A DNA stretch of 7,621 bases from an uncultured Oscillospiraceae bacterium (GTDB lineage Bacteria; Bacillota_A; Clostridia; Oscillospirales; Oscillospiraceae): the NCBI GenBank assembly GCA_934589325.1, contig CAKTNU010000084.1, forward strand, positions 1 through 7,621. Reading direction: 5' to 3'. A program made the translations under genes and the position numbers. Below the pieces are notes generated by a model, which was not told the origin of the DNA, made no database searches, and saw only the letters and a list, made by a program, of their open reading frames with translations. The stretch's first letter is position 1, and every line of letters begins with the position of its first letter. This document shows, piece by piece, positions 1 through 7,621 of the stretch.

Positions 1-1031
1 ACGTCCACAGGAGGAACTATGCCCTTGCGGTGCAGCTCACGGCTGAGGATTATCTGACCCTCGGTGATGTAGCCGGTCAGGTCGGGGATGGGGTGCGTCT
101 TGTCATCTTCGGGCATGGTCAGAATGGGTATCATTGTGATAGAGCCCTTCTTGCCCTGACGCCGTCCTGCGCGCTCGTACATGGTCGCAAGGTCGGTGTA
201 CAGGTAGCCGGGATATCCGCGGCGGCCGGGAACTTCCTTCTTTGCGGCGGAGACTTCACGCAGTGCCTCGGCGTAGTTGGTAATATCGGTGATGATGACG
301 AGGACCTGCATGTCCTTCTCGAAGGCGAGGTACTCGGCAGCGGTCAGAGCCATACGCGGGGTCGCTATACGCTCGACGGCGGGGTCGTTTGCGAGGTTAG
401 AGAAAACTACGGTACGCTCGATCGCACCGGTGCGGCGGAAGTCGTTGATAAAGTACTCGGACTCCTCAAACGTGATACCGACAGCGGCGAAAACGACCGC
501 GAAGGTCTCATTGTCACCCAAGACCTTCGCCTGACGTGCGATCTGCGCGGCGAGAGCGGCGTGGGGCAGACCGGAGCCGGAGAATATCGGCAGCTTCTGG
601 CCGCGGACCAGCGTATTCAGACCGTCTATGGTGGAAACACCGGTCTGGATGAACTCTGCGGGGTAGGCACGGGCAGCCGGGTTCATCGGGAGACCGTTGA
701 TGTCAAGATGCGCCTCGGCGAGGATATCGGGGCCACCGTCGATGGGCTGCCCCATACCGTTGAAGACGCGTCCGAGCATATCCTCGGAAACCGCAAGCTC
801 CAGCGGGTGGCCAAGGAAGCGGACCTTGGACTGCGCGAGATTGATGCCCTGCGCGGATTCAAAAAGCTGGACGACAGCCCTGTCACCCTCGACCTCAAGA
901 ACCTTGCAGCGGCGGACCTCACCGTTGGGCAGCTCTATCTCTGCCAGCTCGTCATAGGTGACGCCCTCAACATGGTCGACGACCATCAGCGGGCTTGCTA
1001 TCTCTCTTATAGTCTTATACTCTTTAATCAT
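1..1031 (-). CDS. ntpB: V-type ATPase subunit B (non-catalytic nucleotide-binding subunit), 3' end missing
   Basis: This is the non-catalytic B subunit that alternates with A in the A3B3 head on the cytoplasmic side. Translating the minus strand from the ATG at 1031 gives 343 uninterrupted residues, beginning [18 protein letters not shown], and the frame runs off the left edge. The family is about 455-465 residues long, so roughly 115-120 C-terminal residues lie outside. Visible family features are the beta-barrel (about 1-75), [11 protein letters not shown] (91-101), a degenerate P-loop region [10 protein letters not shown] (151-160) without the Lys-Thr of a real Walker [16 protein letters not shown] (247-261), [21 protein letters not shown] (269-289, split motif) and [20 protein letters not shown] (306-325). 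The sequence stops at IVPPVD, just before the expected PSLSRL segment that supplies the arginine finger in E. hirae. The start overlaps the ntpA stop (ATGA) and has GGAGG 9 nt upstream inside ntpA, so coupled translation is likely. There is no sign of a frameshift. The identification is secure. Confidence 0.97.
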   Translation of the reverse strand, partial: MIKEYKTIREIASPLMVVDHVEGVTYDELAEIELPNGEVRRCKVLEVEGDRAVVQLFESAQGINLAQSKVRFLGHPLELAVSEDMLGRVFNGMGQPIDGGPDILAEAHLDINGLPMNPAARAYPAEFIQTGVSTIDGLNTLVRGQKLPIFSGSGLPHAALAAQIARQAKVLGDNETFAVVFAAVGITFEESEYFINDFRRTGAIERTVVFSNLANDPAVERIATPRMALTAAEYLAFEKDMQVLVIITDITNYAEALREVSAAKKEVPGRRGYPGYLYTDLATMYERAGRRQGKKGSITMIPILTMPEDDKTHPIPDLTGYITEGQIILSRELHRKGIVPPVD

Positions 1032-2797
1032 GCGTCCTCACCTCCGGCAATGACTTCGTCGATCTCCTTCTTCATCAGCGCTTCGATCTCATCGTAGTCT
1101 GCGGCGAAGGAGACTGCGTCCGCCATCTTTGCGCGGCCGATCCTTTCACGGGCGCTGATGGCAAACAGGCCGTTCATATCCGCACCCTTGCTGAGTGCGT
1201 CACGGCAAAGCTCGTCGTAATGCAGGATAATGTCAAGGAGTCTGTACTGCTTGGCGTAGGAGGAATATGCATCCTCGTCGACGAAGGCGTTCTGCTGAAG
1301 GAAGTCCTCACGGATCATCTTTGCGGTCTCCATCGTGAGCCTGTCAGCCGGGGACAGCGCATCCTGACCGACCAGACGGACGATCTCCTGCAGCTCACTC
1401 TCCTCCTGCAGAATGTGCATGGACTTGGTGCGGTTGGCCATGTAGCCTTCACCGAACTGCTCGGTGTACCAAGGCGCCAGAGTGTCCATGTACAGCGAGT
1501 AAGAAGTCAGCCAGTTGATAGCGGGGAAGTGACGGGCATAGGCAAGGCTGGAGTCAAGCGCCCAGAACACTTTGACTATACGCATCGTCGCCTGGGAAAC
1601 AGGCTCGGAAATATCGCCGCCCGGAGGCGAAACGGCGCCGATTGCAGTGACGGAGCCCTGACGGTCGTCCGCACCGAGGCATTCGACAACGCCTGCACGC
1701 TCATAGAACTGCGCCAGACGGGAGGCGAGATAGGCGGGGTAGCCCTCTTCACCGGGCATCTCCTCCAGACGGCCGGACATCTCACGCAAAGCCTCTGCCC
1801 AACGGGAGGTGGAGTCTGCAAGGACGGCGACGTCATAGCCCATGTCGCGGAAGTACTCGGCTATCGTGATGCCGGTGTATATCGAGGCTTCACGTGCCGC
1901 GACGGGCATATCAGAGGTGTTTGCGATGAGAACGGTACGCTTCATCAGCGGCTCACCGTTGCGCGGGTCCTTGAGTTCGGGGAACTCCATAAGAACGTCG
2001 GTCATCTCGTTGCCGCGCTCACCGCAGCCTATGTAGATAACAATATCAACGTCCGACCACTTTGCAAGCTGGTGCTGCACGACGGTCTTGCCGGAGCCGA
2101 AGGGACCGGGGACTGCCGCAGTGCCGCCCTTTGCAATGGGGAAGAGCGTGTCTATGATACGCTGGCCGCTGTTCATGGGGCGGCTGGGAACGTACTTCTT
2201 GGTGTATGGTCTCGCGATACGGACGGGCCAGCGCTGGATCATGGTCAGCTCGTGGTCGACGCCTTTGGCGTCGCGAACGACGGCAACAACATCAGTAACA
2301 ACGTGCTCGCCTGCGTTCAGGCTGACGACCTCGCCGGTCACCCCGTAGGGTACCATTATTTTGTGCAGTATAGCGCTGGTCTCCTGCACGGTGCCGAGCA
2401 CATCGCCGGAAATGACTCTGTCACCGGGCTTTGCAGTGGGGACGAAGTCCCATTTCTTTTCACGGTTGAGCGCGGGAACGTCGGTGCCGCGGGTAATGGA
2501 GTCCCCGGAGAGGGCACGCATCTCTGGCAGGGGGCGCTGGATACCGTCATAGATGTTGTCAAGCATACCGGGTCCAAGCTCAACGGACATCGGCATGCCG
2601 GTGGTCTCAACAGTGGCGCCGGGGCCGAGGCCGGAGGTCTCCTCATAGACCTGGATGGACGCCTTGTCGCCGGTCATGTTAAGGATCTCGCCTATCAGAC
2701 GCTGAGAACCGACACGGACAACGTCGGAAACGTTGGCGTCCGCAAGGTTCTCGGCCACGACAAGCGGTCCGGAAACTTTTGTTATGGTTCCGCTCAT
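1028..2797 (-). CDS. ntpA: V-type ATPase catalytic subunit A
   Basis: This is the catalytic subunit of the V/A-type ATPase. It hydrolyses ATP at the A/B interfaces to drive the rotor. At 589 residues it has the normal family length. In order there are an N-terminal beta-barrel (about 1-70), the A-specific bulge insert (about 110-190), the nucleotide-binding domain and a C-terminal helical domain (from about 430). The Walker A motif is GPFGSGKT (231-238), with K237 and T238. GCGERGNE (257-264) carries the catalytic glutamate E260 and R261. [11 protein letters not shown] (323-333) is the Walker B region with D328. [15 protein letters not shown] (390-404) is also diagnostic. The P-loop has Ser235 where eukaryotic V-ATPases have the redox-sensitive cysteine. 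The ATG at 2797 has GGAAGG 7 nt upstream in a 37-nt spacer after ntpF. The gene ends in a TGA overlapping the ntpB ATG. Bacterial enzymes of this type often pump H+ or Na+ outward, and some make ATP. Confidence 0.99.
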   Translation of the reverse strand: MSGTITKVSGPLVVAENLADANVSDVVRVGSQRLIGEILNMTGDKASIQVYEETSGLGPGATVETTGMPMSVELGPGMLDNIYDGIQRPLPEMRALSGDSITRGTDVPALNREKKWDFVPTAKPGDRVISGDVLGTVQETSAILHKIMVPYGVTGEVVSLNAGEHVVTDVVAVVRDAKGVDHELTMIQRWPVRIARPYTKKYVPSRPMNSGQRIIDTLFPIAKGGTAAVPGPFGSGKTVVQHQLAKWSDVDIVIYIGCGERGNEMTDVLMEFPELKDPRNGEPLMKRTVLIANTSDMPVAAREASIYTGITIAEYFRDMGYDVAVLADSTSRWAEALREMSGRLEEMPGEEGYPAYLASRLAQFYERAGVVECLGADDRQGSVTAIGAVSPPGGDISEPVSQATMRIVKVFWALDSSLAYARHFPAINWLTSYSLYMDTLAPWYTEQFGEGYMANRTKSMHILQEESELQEIVRLVGQDALSPADRLTMETAKMIREDFLQQNAFVDEDAYSSYAKQYRLLDIILHYDELCRDALSKGADMNGLFAISARERIGRAKMADAVSFAADYDEIEALMKKEIDEVIAGGEDA

Positions 2798-2834
2798 TTA
2801 CATACCTTCCTTTAATAGTGTTGAAGGACGGGCG

Positions 2835-3155
2835 TCAGTCGCCCAGAATGTTCGTGCCGACGGCACGCTCGACAGCGGCCTTGAGCGCCGACTGTCCGAG
2901 CCCCATCGAGCCTTCTCTGCCGGGGATAAGGATCACGGCCGGAGTGGGGCGATCCTTGAACTTGTTTATCTCATGCTCAAGCTCCGCGGCGAGATTTTCT
3001 TCGATATAGATTATGGCATAATCGTCGCTCTCGCGGGTGAGGCGGCGCAGGATATGCCCGGCTTCGGCAGCGTCCGCGGCAGGATATGTCTCCAGCCCGA
3101 GCGCACGGAAGCCGATGACGGTGTCTCTGCCGCCGATAACAGCGATTTTAAGCAT
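2835..3155 (-). CDS. ntpF: V-type ATPase subunit F (central rotor shaft)
   Basis: This is the small central-stalk subunit, which binds subunit D and modulates ATP hydrolysis by the A3B3 head. KEGG calls it ntpF/atpF, while in E. hirae nomenclature the same protein is NtpG. From the ATG at 3155 it has 106 residues, normal for the family. The N-terminal strand and turn KIAVIGGRDTVIGFRALG (3-20) is the classic signature. YAIIYIEENLA (46-56) is the second beta strand, and PAVILIPGREGSMGLG (72-87) is the conserved IPG-GS-G segment, followed by the C-terminal helix AVERAVGTNILG (94-105) that inserts into the head. An in-frame GTG at 3164 would add three residues. AAAGG lies 4 nt before that GTG and 13 nt before the ATG, so spacing does not settle the start. 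The family N-terminus favours the ATG. The reading frame overlaps the end of subunit C by 8 nt, and ntpA follows after 37 nt. Confidence 0.95.
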   Translation of the reverse strand: MLKIAVIGGRDTVIGFRALGLETYPAADAAEAGHILRRLTRESDDYAIIYIEENLAAELEHEINKFKDRPTPAVILIPGREGSMGLGQSALKAAVERAVGTNILGD

Positions 3156-4140
3156 ACATATCACGCAGCCTTTCTCGTATCAGCTCTGGGGCGATGCCCT
3201 CGCGCTTGCCGGTGAGTATCATTCTGACGGCGGTTATCTCGCTTTCTACGGCGGCAAGATAGGCGATAAGAGCCTCGGGACCGTAGCTGACGAGCTTTGC
3301 CGAACAGAGGTACGCGTTCACCGCATTGTCGCATGCGAGCTCGAAGGCGGTCATGCTCCCGCCGGAAACGGCATCCGCGCCGAGTGCGGCGGCCTTTTCG
3401 AGCTTGGAGCTCGCATAGAGCGCGGCAATACCGTCCTTGTCGCCTGCGGCGGATATACGTGATATGTCAATGCTGCCGCCGGGGATGAGCGCTGCGGCCA
3501 TGAAATCGGCGTCCTTGCCCATACGCAGGGCGCGGACGGCGGTTTTCAGATTGGCGGCGTCTATCATGATGGCAACGTAGCCGTCAAGGAACGGGCAGCC
3601 GGCCTGTTTCGCGGTTGACCGAAGCTCTGCGAAGAGAGCCTTATCGAGTATGAAATCGGCAAGCTGCGGGTTTGCGGTGCGGGCAAGGCTGCTTTCAGCC
3701 TCGGCAATGGCGCGGCCGAAGGTCTCCGGAAGCTGGCTGAGCAGATCCTCGCTGAAAATGTTCAAAAGCGTGTCCGGACCGAACCTGCCGGATGCGCTCA
3801 TAAGCCGCTTCGCGTCCTGCCCTGTGGCCTTGGCCTTTATCATGACCTTGGCGTTGTGGTAGTCATACTTGAGCTTGAATACGTCCAATATCGCCTTGTC
3901 GGGCGCGGATTTTTCAAGCTCTGCAAAGCAGTCCTCACGGCGTTGTGTGAGATAAGCCTCGATTTCCTTCGTGGTCATCTGGGACATATCGTCATAGCCG
4001 GAGTCGGTCAGCAGCTTTGCCGCCTCCTCATAGGTCGCGGCCTCGAGCATACGGTTGGCTCTGTCAGCGTTGAGGAGCTTGGGCTCCTTGGCGCGGACCA
4101 TCGCGGACAGGCAGAGGTACGCTTCTTTTTTTGTTGACAA
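3148..4140 (-). CDS. ntpC: V-type ATPase subunit C (AC39/d-like rotor socket)
   Basis: This is the subunit C/d homologue (AC39 family), a funnel-shaped soluble protein that sits on the c-ring and couples it to the D-F shaft. It has 330 residues, the usual length. It is mostly helical with three similar repeats. Recognisable segments are KYDYHNAKVMIKAK (91-104), matching the family pattern D-x-HN-x-K, DAANLKTAVRALRMGK (194-209), and the C-terminal block from YGPEALIAYLAAVESEI (286-302) through MILTGKREGI (307-316) to RERLRDMYA (322-330). The start is TTG at 4140. It is convincing because AGGGAGGG lies 6 nt upstream and because the next in-frame ATG (residue 14) has no comparable site and would remove the first helix. 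The codons after the TTG include a run of seven A. The gene lies 38 nt after ntpE and overlaps ntpF at its 3' end. Confidence 0.95.
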   Translation of the reverse strand: MSTKKEAYLCLSAMVRAKEPKLLNADRANRMLEAATYEEAAKLLTDSGYDDMSQMTTKEIEAYLTQRREDCFAELEKSAPDKAILDVFKLKYDYHNAKVMIKAKATGQDAKRLMSASGRFGPDTLLNIFSEDLLSQLPETFGRAIAEAESSLARTANPQLADFILDKALFAELRSTAKQAGCPFLDGYVAIMIDAANLKTAVRALRMGKDADFMAAALIPGGSIDISRISAAGDKDGIAALYASSKLEKAAALGADAVSGGSMTAFELACDNAVNAYLCSAKLVSYGPEALIAYLAAVESEITAVRMILTGKREGIAPELIRERLRDMYA

Positions 4141-4162
4141 TTTATTCCCTCCCTATATGGGA
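4141..4162 (-). promoter_or_regulatory. Ribosome binding site of the TTG-initiated ntpC, with a small hairpin
   Basis: On the coding strand AGGGAGGG (4154-4147) lies 6 nt before the TTG at 4140 and decides that unusual start. The bases UCCC (4162-4159), AUAUA, GGGA (4153-4150) can form a 4-bp stem with a 5-nt loop that includes part of the Shine-Dalgarno sequence. The site is seen directly. Any regulatory effect of so short a stem is speculative, because a second GGGA just downstream would stay free. Confidence 0.6.
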
Positions 4163-4178
4163 TTGTGCAGCCGCGGCA

Positions 4179-4766
4179 TCAATCGAAAAGGACCTTGGCG
4201 ATCTCTGACGCCATGCCGCTGCGCTGAAGCTCAACAAGCAGCTCTGCGGTGCAGTTTGCCGCAACGCTGCCGCGGCGGAGTATAAGACCGCCTGCGAAGC
4301 TGCCGGTCTCGTCGCTGAGGCTGAAGCTGCCGCCCTTGAAGAGCGCATCGGCCGCCTTGACAACGTCCGCACCGATAGCTTCACGGTCGCGTGCGTTGAG
4401 GATGATCTCCTCGCTGCCGGTCACGGCCGCTTCGGAGGCGAGCTTTGCCAGCAGGGATACATACTGCTCGCGGGGGAGCGCAACGATCATTTCAACGGCC
4501 TTGTCAAAGCTCGCCGAGACCATCTCCTGCTTGAGCGCGAGCACGCCCTTTCGCGATTCCATCTGGGCCATGCGCTTCATGCTGTCTGCCCGGCTCTCGC
4601 ACTCCTTTACGCCGGCACGTATTCTCTCGGCGTAGGTGTCCTTGGCCTGCTGTTCACAGCCGGACTTGATGGCTGCGCACTGCTCGGCTGCCTCAGCCAG
4701 TATCGCGTTGGCCTGCTCCTCTGCGTCGGAGCGGATATGCGCGATTATTTTTTCAGTGCCTTTCAT
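4179..4766 (-). CDS. ntpE: V-type ATPase subunit E (peripheral stalk)
   Basis: This is the peripheral-stalk subunit E, which pairs with the small G/H-type subunit as a coiled coil linking the head to membrane subunit I and resisting rotor torque. It has 195 residues, typical length. Residues about 1-95 form a long charged, alanine-rich helix suited to coiled-coil pairing (EKIIAHIRSDAEEQANAIL, 5-23; later SRKGVLALKQEM, 71-82). Residues about 97-195 form the globular head-binding domain, with the family signature GGLILRRGSVAANCTAELL (159-177) and a C-terminal helix ending SEIAKVLFD (187-195). The ATG at 4766 has AGGAG 6 nt upstream. The gene follows ntpK after 24 nt. Sequence similarity among E subunits is low, so identification rests on the C-terminal signature, length, helix pattern and position between K and C. 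Confidence 0.93.
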   Translation of the reverse strand: MKGTEKIIAHIRSDAEEQANAILAEAAEQCAAIKSGCEQQAKDTYAERIRAGVKECESRADSMKRMAQMESRKGVLALKQEMVSASFDKAVEMIVALPREQYVSLLAKLASEAAVTGSEEIILNARDREAIGADVVKAADALFKGGSFSLSDETGSFAGGLILRRGSVAANCTAELLVELQRSGMASEIAKVLFD

Positions 4767-4790
4767 AAATATCTCCTGTTCGGTGTGTTA

Positions 4791-5310
<520 letters not shown>

Positions 5311-7296
5311 TTATTTAGCCCGGACGTATTTGCTCTTGATGCGCAGCGGGCTGAATGGTTTGCCGCCGTCCTCATAGAATTTGCCAAAGAACTCAAGGCA
5401 CTGGAGACGCAGGTCGTGCACGTAGCAGCCGAGAATATTCAGGCCGAAGTTCAGGCAGTGGCCTATAAGGAAGATGACTATGAAAGCGAGCATCGTGAGC
5501 ACGTTCACGCCGGAGCCGCTTGCGGGCATGGCTGCGATGGTGTTGAACACCTGCGCGACGACGCCGCCCGCGAGCATGAGCGCCATGATACGCGAGTAGG
5601 AGAGAATGTCGCCGAACCAGCCGGTGAGCGTGTTGTAGATGCAGCCGAATGCGGCTCCGATTATGCCGAAGCCCTTTGCGCCGCGGGCGGAGCCAATCAG
5701 CAGAGCGGCAGCGCCTATTATCAGCACCACAATGCCGGGAGTGACCAGTGCATCGGTAACGCCGAGGAGACCCAAACCGGCCATGACGCCGCCGATGAGG
5801 ATGACCCACAGCGGGACCTCTTCCCACAGGCCATCAGCAAGGTGGCCGCGGCGGACCTTCATGCAGAAACTGATAGCCAGACCGGTGTTCAGGTGAAGGA
5901 TACCAAGGACCATGGAGCCGTAAAGGACCATAGTGCTGTTATTCACCGGACTGAACAGGTACGGCAGACCCTCCCAGGTGCTTGAGGGGTTGAACATATG
6001 TACGAGCTGATACGGCGCGTCTCCGAAGAAGCCGCCGGTCAGCGCACCCATTGCCAAGGTCGATATGCCGCAGTAAAGCAGAAGTTGGCAGAAGCTCAGA
6101 CTGCCCTCGCGTGGCTTTATTTTCGCCATTGCGACCAGTGCGGCGGCGATCATGATAAGACCGTAGCCTATATCCGCCATCATGAGCCCGTAGAACAGAA
6201 TGAAAAACGGGGCCATGAGCGGGTTTGCGTCAACAGATCCGTAAGCCGGGAGACTGTACATGTTCGTGACCATGTTGAGCGCATTTGTGAATTTGTTGTT
6301 CTTGAGCTGCACCGGGACTGTGGGATACTCGTCCTCTGACGGTTCCTCGGTCTCCCAAGCGCAGTCGTACTTTTCGAATATTTCGGCAAGCTCGGCTTCG
6401 CGCTCCGCAGGCACCCAGCCCTGCATGACCAGAACATTTGTCATGCCGTAGAGCTTGTCCTCGGCTTCGGCGCGGGCAATCTTCGTGCCCAGCACGTCCG
6501 CCGCGAGCTTGAGCTCGTCGCGGTGCTCCGCAAGCTGACCGATACGCTGCACGCAGCCTGCCTTTTCGTCGGCGAGTTTATGCAGCTCCTTCTCGGCCGC
6601 GGCGATACATTCGCGTGCGGTGCCGTTCATACCGGAGACGGGTGCCGCAGCGAAGCTGAAGCCGCGCATGCAGTCCATGACGGCGGCGTGCTGCTCCTTC
6701 ATACAGACCAGGGCCAGATACTTCTGCATCTTGTCCGAATCTACCAGAAACAGCTCCGCTTCCTCCGTGACCGCTGCAAGCGCACTCTCCATCGCGGAAA
6801 AGTCCGTGCTGCCGGCGACCGTTCCCAACACTACGGAGCAGCGCTGAGTTTCGGTGGTTTTGAGGGACATATCAAGCGGCGCCCACGGCTTCAGCGCGTC
6901 AATGGTGTTTTCCAGACGGCCGACCTCCGCGCCGATGCTTTTTATGCGATCCTCGTTTGCGGATATCTCATCCGCTATTGCCAACGCCGCGCCGACGCCG
7001 CTGTCGTCCAGCAAAACGTCCTCGCCGACCTCCGGCAATGCACTGAGCAGGGGTCTCTTTGCGGGGGAATACCTGTCGAGAATACTCACGGCGCTGACTA
7101 ATGCCATGTGCTGGGACTTGAATGTCATAAGGCCGCTGCTCTCGCGCTTCAGAAGCTCCTTGTAGTCGGAATCCTGAATCTCGCCCTCAATTTCGGAGAA
7201 CTCGACGCAGCCTTTGCGGATCAGCTCCTTCAGCAGCGCATCCTTGTTGGACCGGATAGCCATGAGCCGCAGCTTTTTCATTTTTACAATGGCCAT
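5311..7296 (-). CDS. ntpI: V-type ATPase subunit I (a-type membrane stator)
   Basis: This is subunit I, the stator that provides the ion half-channels beside the c-ring and anchors the peripheral stalks. It has 661 residues, normal length. Residues about 1-340 are cytoplasmic, beginning MAIVKMKKLRLMAIRSNKD, with coiled-coil stretches near 105-135 and 228-280. Residues about 355-627 hold roughly seven or eight membrane helices. The conserved APFFILFYGLMMADIGYG (362-379) marks the first. SYSRIMALMLAGG (566-578) carries R569, and VHDLRLQCLEFFGKFYEDGG (626-645) carries R630 and E635. R569 and R630 match the two arginines of yeast Vph1 (R735, R799), which face the c-ring glutamate. The ATG at 7296 follows the stop of the upstream gene with no gap (TAA-ATG). 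The nearest ribosome-site-like AAAGGA is 14 nt away, too far for ideal initiation, so coupled re-initiation is likely. Confidence 0.97.
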   Translation of the reverse strand: MAIVKMKKLRLMAIRSNKDALLKELIRKGCVEFSEIEGEIQDSDYKELLKRESSGLMTFKSQHMALVSAVSILDRYSPAKRPLLSALPEVGEDVLLDDSGVGAALAIADEISANEDRIKSIGAEVGRLENTIDALKPWAPLDMSLKTTETQRCSVVLGTVAGSTDFSAMESALAAVTEEAELFLVDSDKMQKYLALVCMKEQHAAVMDCMRGFSFAAAPVSGMNGTARECIAAAEKELHKLADEKAGCVQRIGQLAEHRDELKLAADVLGTKIARAEAEDKLYGMTNVLVMQGWVPAEREAELAEIFEKYDCAWETEEPSEDEYPTVPVQLKNNKFTNALNMVTNMYSLPAYGSVDANPLMAPFFILFYGLMMADIGYGLIMIAAALVAMAKIKPREGSLSFCQLLLYCGISTLAMGALTGGFFGDAPYQLVHMFNPSSTWEGLPYLFSPVNNSTMVLYGSMVLGILHLNTGLAISFCMKVRRGHLADGLWEEVPLWVILIGGVMAGLGLLGVTDALVTPGIVVLIIGAAALLIGSARGAKGFGIIGAAFGCIYNTLTGWFGDILSYSRIMALMLAGGVVAQVFNTIAAMPASGSGVNVLTMLAFIVIFLIGHCLNFGLNILGCYVHDLRLQCLEFFGKFYEDGGKPFSPLRIKSKYVRAK

Positions 7297-7611
7297 TTAG
7301 CTGTTCACTATCCTTTCCACAACAAGAGCCGCGGCTTTCTCAAGTCTGGCTTCGGCTCTGGCGCGCAGTGCGGCCTTCCGATTTTCCGTCTCCGCGGAAA
7401 GCTCTCCCGCCTCCGTCATCGCTTTGGCGTCAGACTGACGGCGCAGCTCGGTCAGCTCGCTGTCGGCCTTGGCACGCGCAGCTTCAACTGCGGCCTTGCC
7501 TTCGTTTTCGGCCTCCGCGGACATCTGACGGGCCTTGACCTCGGCCGCGGCTATCAGCTCCTTTGCGTCGGCTTCGGCTTTGGCTATGCCCGCAATCGCT
7601 TCAAATGACAT
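7297..7611 (-). CDS. Small coiled-coil peripheral-stalk subunit of the V-type ATPase (G/H type)
   Basis: From the ATG at 7611 this encodes 104 residues, almost entirely helical and rich in Ala, Glu, Lys and Arg, with no hydrophobic membrane segment. Representative stretches are AGIAKAEADAKELIAAAEVK (7-26) and RARAEARLEKAAALVVERIV (83-102). Length, composition and position directly before ntpI match the first gene of V-ATPase operons, named ntpF in E. hirae and ahaH/atpH or subunit G/H elsewhere. It pairs with subunit E in the peripheral stalk. AGGTG at 7621-7617 lies 5 nt before the ATG. An in-frame GTG at 7617 would overlap that site and is less likely. The upstream side is cut by the window edge, so a longer N-terminus cannot be excluded. 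Coiled-coil sequences diverge quickly, so the assignment leans on context. Confidence 0.85.
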   Translation of the reverse strand: MSFEAIAGIAKAEADAKELIAAAEVKARQMSAEAENEGKAAVEAARAKADSELTELRRQSDAKAMTEAGELSAETENRKAALRARAEARLEKAAALVVERIVNS

Positions 7612-7621
7612 TGGCACACCT

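Noticed and set aside
30..1097. A 355-codon open frame on the plus strand
   Set aside because: It is antisense to subunit B, whose minus-strand frame is unbroken and full of family motifs. The plus-strand product shows no recognisable domain.
1220..2815. A 531-codon open frame on the plus strand opposite ntpA
   Set aside because: It lies antisense to a gene with clear catalytic motifs, its product matches no family I recognise, and it is the kind of shadow frame that GC-rich codon use creates.
4170..4177. An 8-bp palindrome GCCGCGGC in the ntpE-ntpC spacer, considered as an operator
   Set aside because: It is short, GC-rich and likely by chance at this base composition. It lies inside an operon rather than at a promoter.

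Overview
The window holds one polycistronic gene cluster, entirely on the minus strand, for a bacterial V/A-type (vacuolar-type, rotary) ATPase. In transcription order (high to low coordinate) it encodes a small coiled-coil stalk subunit (G/H type), then subunits I (a), K (c), E, C, F, A and B. B is cut by the left edge of the window. This is the same gene order as the Enterococcus hirae ntp operon. There, subunit D (central shaft) follows B, so D is expected just left of position 1. No promoter, terminator, RNA gene, mobile element or CRISPR array is visible.

The organism is probably a fermentative Gram-positive anaerobe of the Clostridia, perhaps Oscillospiraceae or a relative. This rests on the Enterococcus/Clostridium-type gene order, strong AGGAGG-type Shine-Dalgarno sites, and visibly GC-rich coding DNA with AT-rich spacers. 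The lineage is inference only.

Region by region: 7297-7611 is the small coiled-coil subunit. 5311-7296 is the membrane stator I, and its ATG directly follows the previous stop. 5262-5310 is a 49-nt leader of about 20% GC with a full AGGAGG, ahead of the c-ring gene (4791-5261). 4179-4766 is E. 3148-4140 is C, which uses a TTG start behind a strong ribosome site. 2835-3155 is F, overlapping the end of C. 1028-2797 is the catalytic subunit A. 1-1031 is the 5' three quarters of B, starting in an ATGA overlap with A. Spacers between genes are 49 nt or shorter.

Together A and B form the ATP-hydrolysing head, F (with the unseen D) the central shaft, C the socket between shaft and ring, K the ion-carrying ring, I the membrane stator, and E with the G/H subunit the peripheral stalks. 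The c subunit has four membrane helices but only one ion-binding glutamate (E137). It also keeps the Thr, Gln, Gln and Tyr side chains that bind Na+ in the E. hirae ring, so a sodium-pumping enzyme is the best prediction.

I found no previously undescribed system. The second-look items are the Na+ site and small translation-control features at gene junctions.
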